DNA of 11,248 nt from Candidatus Saccharimonadia bacterium (GTDB taxonomy: Bacteria; Patescibacteriota; Saccharimonadia; Saccharimonadales; SZUA-47). Position 1 is the stretch's first letter. Every line of letters starts with the position of its first letter. The stretch lies in the NCBI GenBank assembly GCA_938050265.1, contig CALLJT010000003.1:1-11248 (forward strand), written 5' to 3'. The notes beneath the pieces were generated by a model. The model saw only the letters and a program-made list of their open reading frames with translations, searched no databases and was not told the DNA's origin. Positions 1-6,277 of the stretch are shown piece after piece. Made by a program: the position numbers and the translations under genes.

Positions 1-391
1 CGCGGTCTTCTTTGACAAACATAACCCCACGGGCAATCTTAATCTTCTGCATGTCATCTTCGTCGTCCCCGTTCCGTATGACGATCTCGCACGGCACGAG
101 CAGTGTCAAAAATTTGTGGTGGTGACCAAGTATGTCAAAAGGGCCTGTTTCGTTGACCGCACTAATACTCGCTGCCTGACTGTCGTAATATACCTGATAC
201 GGCGAATACACTTTGATCCATATTTTGCCATCGTCAGCGGTCGGACGCGTATCCTTAGGATCTGTCTTTTCTGGAGTCTTTGTATCCGCAGGCTTAGACG
301 AACCAGACTCCAGGTCGCTCAGGCTTTTTTGCGCTGCAGGTTTAGGCTGGGCGGCCTTTTCGTCTGCCTGTTTTTTGTCGTCGTCGGCCAT
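1..391 (-). CDS. atpC: F1Fo ATP synthase epsilon subunit, 3' end cut by the window edge
   Basis: Epsilon is the small F1 subunit of the central stalk, binding gamma and the c-ring and often damping ATP hydrolysis. The first 130 residues are visible. Residues from about 55 form the beta-sandwich domain: IWIKVYSPYQVYYD, then SISAVNETGPFDILGHHHKF and LTLLVPCEIVIRNG, matching the family pattern of a strand, a GxFxILPGH-like turn and a TxLxxG strand. The usual Pro before GH is missing (ILGHHH). A charged, low-complexity extension rich in D, K, P and A covers about residues 1 to 54, whereas ordinary epsilon starts almost directly with the sandwich. The ATG at 391 is chosen because two in-frame TAG codons lie just upstream. 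It follows the beta gene by 49 bases, the usual operon position. The helical C-terminal domain would lie beyond the window edge. Identity is fairly secure; the role of the extension is unknown. Confidence 0.85.
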   Translation of the reverse strand, partial: MADDDKKQADEKAAQPKPAAQKSLSDLESGSSKPADTKTPEKTDPKDTRPTADDGKIWIKVYSPYQVYYDSQAASISAVNETGPFDILGHHHKFLTLLVPCEIVIRNGDDEDDMQKIKIARGVMFVKEDR

Positions 392-424
392 AGAACCTAC
401 GCCCTACTAGGACCCGCAGAAGCA

Positions 425-444
425 ATGATCATTAGTGTGATCAT
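425..444 (-). other. 7-bp inverted repeat over the atpD stop codon
   Basis: ATGATCA and TGATCAT flank a 6-base loop, with the atpD TGA inside one arm. A 15-codon reading frame (ATGATCACACTAATG...) also starts on this stop and ends before atpC. No U tract follows, so it is not a terminator. It may be a small RNA structure between beta and epsilon affecting their ratio, or chance. Confidence 0.3.
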
Positions 445-1748
445 ACGATTATCTCCTCGATCGACTGCAGTGTCTGCTCTCGATTATAGAACTCACCTGG
501 TACGCCGTTATGTTTCGTCATGACGTTCATATTCTGGGTGAAGTTTTTGATAAGCTTCTTAGCCTTGGCATAGTCAGCCCGATCTGCAGCAGACAACTCA
601 TTTTCGCCAATAATAGCGATAATCCCGCGCAGACTTTCGTATTTCTGCAGCAGCGCCATCACTTGCACACTGAGCGAATAGTGTCTATCGCCTACAATGT
701 CGGGGGTCAGCAATGAAGAAGACGTCTGACTCAGGTCAACCGCAGGACGAATGCCTTGTTCAGCAATTTTACGCGACAGGACAATAGTAGAATCGAGCTC
801 GTGCTGGATCATCTGCACAGCCGGGTCGCTCAAGTCGTCAGCCGGCACGTAGATAGTCTGCACACTCGTAATCGAGCCTTTTTCATTGGAGCTCAAACGG
901 TCCTGAAGGATCTTAACATCTGAGAATATAGTTGATTCATACCCACCCTCGTTCGGTACTTGATCGAGGATCGTCGATAGCTCGTTACTCGCCTGCACAA
1001 ACCGGTACATGTTGTCGGCAAAGAACAATATATCTTTACCCTGCTCGTCACGGAAATACTCTGCGCCAGCTGTCGCAGCGATACCGATAAGCGCACGCTG
1101 CACTGGGTTTTCGTTCATCTGCCCGAAAAACATGCAGGTGTTTTTTAGTAGGTCGTTTTCTGCAAGTGTGTCCCACAGCTCGTGACCTTCGCGGATGCGC
1201 TCGCCGATACCGGCAAAAAATGACAGGCCGCCACCCGTCTGAGCAATGTTGTTGATAAGCTCCATCGTAAGCACGGTCTTTCCGACACCTGCTCCACCGA
1301 TGATGCCGATTTTACGGCCTTTCACGAACGGCGTGAAGAAATCGATAACTTTGATACCCGTCTCTAATATCTCAGGCTTCGCTATGGTGAACTCTGTGCT
1401 ACGCGCTGGCATTTTCAATATGTCTTTTGTCTGCAGACTGTCGCCAGAGACTGCGGGCTTGCCGTCGAGTGGATCTCCAAGTGCGTCCAATATCCTGCCG
1501 ATAGTCGGATCACCGACGGGTATCTCTATGCCTTTGCCAGTTGTGTTGACCGACATGCCTTTTTCGACATCACGCTCAGATCGCACATTCAGACAAAACG
1601 CGATACCGCCCGGCTCAAGGTGGTCAACAAGCAGGCGAGTACTGGAATCGTTTTCGACGACTATGATTTCACCAATTCGCGGCGCATCCGTATCGAACTG
1701 CGCTCTGACGATCAAGTCTTTGATAGATACAATATGTCCAACACTCAT
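441..1748 (-). CDS. atpD: F1Fo ATP synthase catalytic beta subunit
   Basis: Beta carries the catalytic nucleotide site of F1, making or hydrolysing ATP at the cytoplasmic face of the membrane. The N-terminal barrel spans about residues 1 to 75. The nucleotide domain holds the P-loop GGAGVGKT (151-158), the catalytic-Glu motif GIGERIREG (180-188, Glu183) and the Walker B strand ILFFADNMYRF (240-250, Asp245). VQTIYVPADDLSDPA (296-310) is a beta hallmark. The DELSEED torque loop is altered to NELSAAD near residues 383-389. The product has 435 residues against about 460 to 470 usually. The family stretch PATTFAHLD after DPA is replaced by VQMIQHELD, as expected for a divergent lineage. The ATG overlaps the gamma stop as ATGA and has a good ribosome site (AAAGGTGA) upstream. 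The catalytic residues seen are intact, so it should be active. Confidence 0.97.
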   Translation of the reverse strand: MSVGHIVSIKDLIVRAQFDTDAPRIGEIIVVENDSSTRLLVDHLEPGGIAFCLNVRSERDVEKGMSVNTTGKGIEIPVGDPTIGRILDALGDPLDGKPAVSGDSLQTKDILKMPARSTEFTIAKPEILETGIKVIDFFTPFVKGRKIGIIGGAGVGKTVLTMELINNIAQTGGGLSFFAGIGERIREGHELWDTLAENDLLKNTCMFFGQMNENPVQRALIGIAATAGAEYFRDEQGKDILFFADNMYRFVQASNELSTILDQVPNEGGYESTIFSDVKILQDRLSSNEKGSITSVQTIYVPADDLSDPAVQMIQHELDSTIVLSRKIAEQGIRPAVDLSQTSSSLLTPDIVGDRHYSLSVQVMALLQKYESLRGIIAIIGENELSAADRADYAKAKKLIKNFTQNMNVMTKHNGVPGEFYNREQTLQSIEEIIV

Positions 1749-2608
1749 GCGCTCACCTTTGACTTCCTCATACCTGTAATAATCTCTTTTAGCCGCTGGT
1801 CCTTGATCGCACGCTTTGTGCGGTTGTATTCAAGGTGGTAGTCGCCTTTTGACTCCTCAGCTCGCTCGTGAGCTGCAGTCATAGCGCGGAACCTACTGGC
1901 ATACTGTGCAAGCTTCGAATCCAGTATCAGCTGACCAACCGCGATCTGGAGCATGGACCGCTCGAGGTGGTCAATCACCGCGAACATCGTCGGCTCGAAA
2001 ATAGTATTTTCGCCTGTTATGACGTCGATTTTCTCTGCTTCTTCACTCATCTTTCCCTGCTCCTGTACGGCCGCAGACAGTTCGATTTTTTTAACGTCTT
2101 GTACCATGAGCGACACGTACTGCTGATAAAACACGGTTGTTTTGTTGTATTTCTGTACGTACTTGATGATCGGTGACACGTTGATGTTTTTGTCGCGAGT
2201 GGGCATCTTAAAATACTTTTCAAACCCAATACCACGCTGCGATAACTGCATCGCACCATGGTGTCCTATCACGATGATGTCGTGCTTTTCTTTTTCGTAG
2301 GTTTCCTGCATCTCTTTGACGAGTTTTTGGTCAATGTCGCCGCTGAAACCACCTTCGCCGGTGATGAGTATGTAGAGGTCTTTCTCGAGCACGTCTCCAA
2401 CAGACTGACTGCGACCGAACCGAAACAGGTCGTCGACGCGGAGCTGCGAATAGATGCCCCAGAGGTCATTGAAAAACTCCGTGGCTTGAAGCACCTGGTT
2501 TTTGATCTGTGCGATTCGCATACTTGCGATACCTTCGAACACACCAGTCAGCTCGACAAGTGTGCCAATAGCTTTTTCGTCACGAGCGATGTCTTGGAGC
2601 TGCCTCAT
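1745..2608 (-). CDS. atpG: F1Fo ATP synthase gamma subunit
   Basis: Gamma is the rotating central shaft of F1, a coiled coil inside the alpha3beta3 ring that links to epsilon and the c-ring. The 287-residue length is normal. The N-terminal helix (1-55) is poorly conserved and lacks the common KxTKAMxMVAA string, but keeps the ASMRIAQIKNQ stretch (28-38). LITGEGGFSGDID (81-93) matches the family motif around DRGLCGGFN. The C-terminal helix keeps SRFRAMTAAHERAEES (238-253) and the LEYNRTKRAIKDQRLKEI run (259-276), the most reliable marks of the family. The ATG overlaps the alpha stop as ATGA, with AGGGG seven bases upstream, and the stop in turn overlaps the beta start. The call rests on these motifs together with position between alpha and beta. 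Confidence 0.93.
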   Translation of the reverse strand: MRQLQDIARDEKAIGTLVELTGVFEGIASMRIAQIKNQVLQATEFFNDLWGIYSQLRVDDLFRFGRSQSVGDVLEKDLYILITGEGGFSGDIDQKLVKEMQETYEKEKHDIIVIGHHGAMQLSQRGIGFEKYFKMPTRDKNINVSPIIKYVQKYNKTTVFYQQYVSLMVQDVKKIELSAAVQEQGKMSEEAEKIDVITGENTIFEPTMFAVIDHLERSMLQIAVGQLILDSKLAQYASRFRAMTAAHERAEESKGDYHLEYNRTKRAIKDQRLKEIITGMRKSKVSA

Positions 2609-4041
2609 TTTTTGACCCCTACGAGAGATTTGCTTTTCAGGTCTGCCCTGGCTTTTTCGTACGCAACGTCGTCTGCTGCATCGGCCAATGTTGCTGCTAC
2701 ATCTGTAACGTTTAGTTTCATCTGGCTGATGTCGAGCTTCTCGTCGTCAGCAAGGTTGAGTGTGATATCCAGCATCAGCTGCTGTGCGGTGAGAGAAAAC
2801 ACTTCGCCCGGGCTCTGTGTCAGCAGCTCAAACACGCGTCTACCTGTTGCCAGTGCTCGTTTAGCTTCGACGGCCAGCTCGGAGCCGAAGTGTGAGAACT
2901 CTTCGGACTGACGGTAGTCTGCGAGCATTTTGAGCGTTTGTGCGGCGAGTGACTTCTGGCGTTTACTATGACCAACACCACCTACACGGGTAACACTGAG
3001 CCCCATATTGACAGCAGGCCGCACGCCACTCCTGAAGATGTCCATATCCAGTATCCACTGCCCATCTGTAATAGACATCACGTTTGTCGGGAGGTAGGCA
3101 GTGATGTCACCACCAGCTGCATTGATAATCGGTATGCTCGTAAGGTGCGCGCCGTTTTCGTCGAGGCGACCGGCTCGTTCGAGCAGACTTGAGTGTGCAT
3201 AGAACATGTCTCCGGGGTAACTATCACGACCCGGGCTCACACCGGACAATAGCGCTACCTCACGGTAGGCATGCGCATGCGATGTGAGGTCGTCATAGAC
3301 GATAATCGTGTCTTGTCCAAGTTCTTGCCACAGATACTCCGCCATAGCGCAGCCGACGTACGGTGCGATATAGCTCATGATCAGACTCTCAAACATCGTA
3401 CTAACAATCACGATAGCTTTTTCGAGCGACCCAGCTTCCTGTAGCCGAGAAAGCAGTGTGTCGACATCACTTCTACGCTTCGCAATCAGCACATACACGA
3501 CAACCTGATCGGTGTTTTTCTGGTTGATGGCCATCTGCGTGACGAGCGTACTTTTCCCGGACTTACTGTCACCGAGAAGCGCCATACGTTGGCCACGGAC
3601 AACGGGGAACAAAGCGTCGAGTGCCGTCACGCCTGTTTCAAGCTGTGTGTCGAGGAGTTTTCGCTGGTAGAGGGCAGGAGCTTCGCGGAATACTGGCCAC
3701 GTCGAGTCGGCTGCAATTGGACCTTTACCGTCAAGTGGCTCACCCGTCACCGTAACAACGCGTCCGACAAAATCTTTGCCAACCTTAGTAACCAGCTCTG
3801 GATGCTGCAGTACTGCGATCATGCCAGTTTTAAGCGGCACTGACCCGAGGTGCAGGATCAACACATACGACTTCGTAACTTCATGTACGAAACCTTTTGA
3901 GCCGTCTTCGAACATTACAAGTGCATGGATCCTACATGGGTGCAGACCTTTGACACGAACAAGAAACTTTTCGATGCCAATTACTTCGCCGACGGGTTTT
4001 CCCGCTTCTACGAGTTTATCGAAGTGTTGATTGCCGGTCAT
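2605..4041 (-). CDS. atpA: F1Fo ATP synthase alpha subunit
   Basis: Alpha alternates with beta in the F1 head, holds non-catalytic nucleotide sites and supplies the arginine finger to the catalytic site. P-loop GDSKSGKS is at 157-164 (usually GDRQTGKT), with the Walker B-like strand TIIVYDDL at 245-252. SPGRDSYPGDMFYAHSSLLE (269-288) is the alpha/beta interface signature. The arginine finger is Arg352 in SVTRVGG. The 478-residue product is about 25 shorter than usual. The shortening is at the N terminus, which enters the beta-barrel almost at once and lacks most of the leading helix that docks on delta in other species. The ATG at 4041 has GGAGG six bases upstream and overlaps the delta stop by four bases. 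Loss of the docking helix, beside an unusual delta, suggests a modified peripheral stalk contact. Confidence 0.97.
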   Translation of the reverse strand: MTGNQHFDKLVEAGKPVGEVIGIEKFLVRVKGLHPCRIHALVMFEDGSKGFVHEVTKSYVLILHLGSVPLKTGMIAVLQHPELVTKVGKDFVGRVVTVTGEPLDGKGPIAADSTWPVFREAPALYQRKLLDTQLETGVTALDALFPVVRGQRMALLGDSKSGKSTLVTQMAINQKNTDQVVVYVLIAKRRSDVDTLLSRLQEAGSLEKAIVIVSTMFESLIMSYIAPYVGCAMAEYLWQELGQDTIIVYDDLTSHAHAYREVALLSGVSPGRDSYPGDMFYAHSSLLERAGRLDENGAHLTSIPIINAAGGDITAYLPTNVMSITDGQWILDMDIFRSGVRPAVNMGLSVTRVGGVGHSKRQKSLAAQTLKMLADYRQSEEFSHFGSELAVEAKRALATGRRVFELLTQSPGEVFSLTAQQLMLDITLNLADDEKLDISQMKLNVTDVAATLADAADDVAYEKARADLKSKSLVGVKK

Positions 4042-4628
4042 GTACGACCTCCAGGCACAGCTACTTCCCCATCAGCCACTGGGACGGGTGCGTCCGACTG
4101 GTCTTCAGCAGGGCTGACGTCGAACTCAGAGGTGTCCGAAACAGCTTGATGCATTCTTGAAATAAAAAATTCTCGCTTACTATGGAAAAACTCTCGCAAA
4201 CTCAGATCAAAAATCTGGTTCGTTGTCCGTAACACACACCCAGCTCCGATGTTTGGCTGCAAACCAACCGTCACCAGTACCGTTGGATGAATATTCGCGC
4301 GCATCCATGCAACTATTTTCTGCGTGTAGCTACCAGGTGGGTCAACACTAAAACTGATGTGCACGACAGGTGCAGACATATGGAGCCGTTCGAGAGACGT
4401 CTGCACGAACTGCCTATGATCTGTCTGTAGAATATTCAGCTGGTTGTCGGTTACGAGACTATCCATCAGGCGGCTCATCCTCGGAGGTGCAGGCTGCTGC
4501 TCACCGCCAGCACGAATCGTCGACTGGTGAAAATAGTCTTCCAGTGCTTCAACCTCACGGAGTAATCGAGACACGTCAGTCGGTCCGACAATGCCGTGCG
4601 GAAGTACAAATTCGCGCTGCCCGCTCAC
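4038..4628 (-). CDS. atpH: F1Fo ATP synthase delta subunit (divergent)
   Basis: Delta joins the top of the F1 head to the b stalk. The recognisable part is the C-terminal domain: a strand APVVHISFSVDP (86-97), the helix YTQKIVAWMR (101-110), then VTVGLQPNIGAGCVLRTTNQ and IFDLSLREFF, corresponding to the family ending DPxLIGGxxIxxGDxxxDxSVRxxL. The N-terminal 85 residues should be the alpha-binding helical bundle but are poorly conserved. A tail of about 35 residues (162-196) rich in D, E, P, A and V follows the normal end; it looks disordered and is unusual. At 196 residues it is slightly longer than typical (about 175-180). The start is GTG at 4628, overlapping the b stop as GTGA, with only a weak ribosome site, so translation probably depends on b. 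The position between b and alpha supports the call. Confidence 0.82.
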   Translation of the reverse strand: MSGQREFVLPHGIVGPTDVSRLLREVEALEDYFHQSTIRAGGEQQPAPPRMSRLMDSLVTDNQLNILQTDHRQFVQTSLERLHMSAPVVHISFSVDPPGSYTQKIVAWMRANIHPTVLVTVGLQPNIGAGCVLRTTNQIFDLSLREFFHSKREFFISRMHQAVSDTSEFDVSPAEDQSDAPVPVADGEVAVPGGRT

Positions 4629-5266
4629 GAGCCGTCCCGTATGTCTTTGATAATTGCCTCTTTGTCGCGTTCCATCTGCCCGAGTATGAAGTCCAGCTGC
4701 TCACTCAAGTCGATCTGCTCACCAACGGCCTCTAGTACGTAATGGTTCACGATATCTGCCATGTGTGATTCGAACCGCGATATACTACGGCTTTTCTCAG
4801 CCTGGAGCTGTTCGTGCAGCTGGGCTGTCAGTAGCTCTCTCTGCTGCTCGATAGTACTCTGCGTTTTCTGAATAGAGTCGATAGCCAACTGCTTAGCGTC
4901 ATTGATTGACTCTTCATACTTAGAAAATTCCTCTTTAAGCACAGTGGTTATTTCTGTTTTCATGAACTCGTTCAGCTGACTGGTGGTCAGACGCAAGTCC
5001 TGCTGCAAAAACATGGCGTTTTCGCCAATGATTTTTTCGAAATGCAATCGGCCACGGTTACGCAGCTCTTCACGAAACTCGTCGTTGAATATATGTTCGA
5101 CGTCTTCCTTAGCTTCAGTGGTCAAGTCTTCGAGGGCGTTGCCAGATTTTTTACCTCCGCCGTGCTTGAATAAACCGCTCACGGACGGCCCAAACAAAAG
5201 ACCCAGAACAACAGCAACAATAGTTGTTATACCTCCGAGTATGGCGATCAACGTTTGTAACGTCAC
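4625..5266 (-). CDS. atpF: F1Fo ATP synthase b subunit
   Basis: Subunit b anchors the peripheral stator in the membrane and reaches up to delta. One N-terminal membrane helix (about 6-26, LIAILGGITTIVAVVLGLLF) is followed by a glycine- and lysine-rich turn (GGGKK) and about 170 charged residues, mostly helical, with likely coiled coil from about 95 to 165 rich in E, Q and K. At 213 residues it is longer than the usual 156 to 170. Sequence alone identifies b weakly; architecture plus position directly before delta makes it convincing. The start is GTG at 5266, chosen because the membrane helix begins at once and GGGTGGGG lies ten bases upstream. It begins 55 bases after the preceding gene, with a terminator-like hairpin between. 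No second b or b' gene is seen. Confidence 0.82.
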   Translation of the reverse strand: MTLQTLIAILGGITTIVAVVLGLLFGPSVSGLFKHGGGKKSGNALEDLTTEAKEDVEHIFNDEFREELRNRGRLHFEKIIGENAMFLQQDLRLTTSQLNEFMKTEITTVLKEEFSKYEESINDAKQLAIDSIQKTQSTIEQQRELLTAQLHEQLQAEKSRSISRFESHMADIVNHYVLEAVGEQIDLSEQLDFILGQMERDKEAIIKDIRDGS

Positions 5267-5301
5267 TGTGTAGCGTCCCCACCCTTCTTTAACAGTCGCT
5301 T

Positions 5302-5323
5302 AAAAAGCGTACTTCTTACGCTT
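5302..5323 (-). terminator. Intrinsic terminator or attenuator between the 280-residue gene and atpF
   Basis: On the minus strand a perfect 7-bp stem (AAGCGTA, loop AGAAG, TACGCTT) leads straight into a TTTTT run. The stem starts inside the TAA stop of the preceding gene. The form is that of a Rho-independent terminator, though the stem is short and only moderately GC-rich. It would limit read-through from the upstream promoter into the ATP synthase genes, setting their level or making them depend on another start. No convincing promoter is visible in the 36 bases left before atpF; a weak candidate (TTGCGG, 18 bases, TATAAG) overlaps the hairpin. Confidence 0.65.
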
Positions 5324-6164
5324 ATAACCTTAGTAATAAATATACCGCAAAAATACCAGTTAGTAAAATAATTAGACTGGTAAGTATGACTTGGAGAATG
5401 CTTTTGCGGATCGATTTCTTAGATAGTGGATTCCTACCAATAGAAATAATGCCGCTCCGCACACCGGAATACAGCATCGTACCCGCTATGAGCGCTGTTG
5501 CAAAAAATATGCCCATACCCATATATATTCGAGTCGGACTGACTGGCTTCTGGGCGATACTCTCTGCGAGCTGCTCGAGAAAACCCGGCAGGTTGGCTTT
5601 CGTCGGTTTGAGCAGCGGGTTGCCACCGACACCAACATCCACCTGTACGCGGCCTATTGCTATTTCGCGATCGGTGTCTTGTTCCTGTATGACAGTTTTG
5701 GACAGTACGCCCTGTGAACCGTCAAATCCCGTAACGGCTTTTCCGATAATATACGGCTGCAGGTCGCCGGCTTTCATACCGATGCCCGACACACGAGAGA
5801 TAGCTACGAAATCTCCTGGCTGAACGGCACCGTTTTCATTGCTTACAAACGCTTCAAACCGCCCTGTTGTCGCGACAAAAACTTTTTCCTCATCAGTGCT
5901 GAGTGTAAACGGTGCATCGTTAGGACTAACCACCACACCCTGGAGTTTTTCCTGATTTTCAAGCGTTGTTGGCTCGACTTTGTTCGGCTCATCCAGCTTC
6001 AACGAAACAATAGTCGCACGCTGAATCGATGCATCCGACCCGTACCCCTGCGTTATAGACTGAGCCTGCACCCCTGCTGAGCGCACAAGCACAACAAGCA
6101 ACATTAAACCAGCAAGTGAAAACAATCGCCGAATGTTTACTGTGCTTATTATTTTTTCTAACAT
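5322..6164 (-). CDS. Exported membrane protein with a subunit-c-like C-terminal hairpin
   Basis: Not a named family to me. Residues 1-34 are a signal peptide: Lys4 and Arg12-13, a hydrophobic core at 14-27, and a VQA|QS cleavage site. Residues 35-210 would be outside the membrane. Within them, 101-146 (GRFEAFVSNENGAVQPGDFV, then AISRVSGIGMKAG, then IIGKAVTGF) resemble the beta-rich pattern VxxENGxIxxGDxxxxSxxPGxAMKA, ending IGxAL, seen in proteins related to peptidase G2-type autoprocessing domains; no catalytic residue can be assigned. Two membrane helices close the protein (about 213-233 and 257-277), joined by a basic loop GVRSGIISIGRNPLSKKSIRK. The loop with Arg-Asn-Pro and the inferred cytoplasmic placement match ATP synthase subunit c, but the second helix has no Asp or Glu. 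There is no clear ribosome site, and the leader from the predicted promoter is short. It lies directly upstream of atpF, beyond a terminator-like hairpin. Confidence 0.75.
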   Translation of the reverse strand: MLEKIISTVNIRRLFSLAGLMLLVVLVRSAGVQAQSITQGYGSDASIQRATIVSLKLDEPNKVEPTTLENQEKLQGVVVSPNDAPFTLSTDEEKVFVATTGRFEAFVSNENGAVQPGDFVAISRVSGIGMKAGDLQPYIIGKAVTGFDGSQGVLSKTVIQEQDTDREIAIGRVQVDVGVGGNPLLKPTKANLPGFLEQLAESIAQKPVSPTRIYMGMGIFFATALIAGTMLYSGVRSGIISIGRNPLSKKSIRKSILQVILTSLIILLTGIFAVYLLLRL

Positions 6165-6193
6165 TGTTTTTTATTTTACGATAACTACGCATA

Positions 6194-6222
6194 AGTATAC
6201 TGCGACCCGCATCCATATGCAA
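6194..6222 (-). promoter_or_regulatory. Promoter for the 280-residue gene (and possibly atp genes)
   Basis: TTGCAT (6222-6217), a 17-base spacer and TATACT (6199-6194) on the minus strand, close to the sigma70 consensus. The predicted start of transcription is near 6187, about 22 bases before the ATG at 6164. That short leader contains no Shine-Dalgarno sequence (AAAATAAAAAAC precedes the ATG). Confidence 0.6.
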
Positions 6223-6277
6223 ATGAGGACGCGCCGGAACAAACACTCACTGAGCGGTACAGGATCAACACATCACA

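Noticed and set aside
116..523. Plus-strand reading frame of 135 codons at the left end
   Set aside because: It lies antisense over atpC and the end of atpD, has no recognisable domain, and the minus-strand frames there encode clear ATP synthase subunits.
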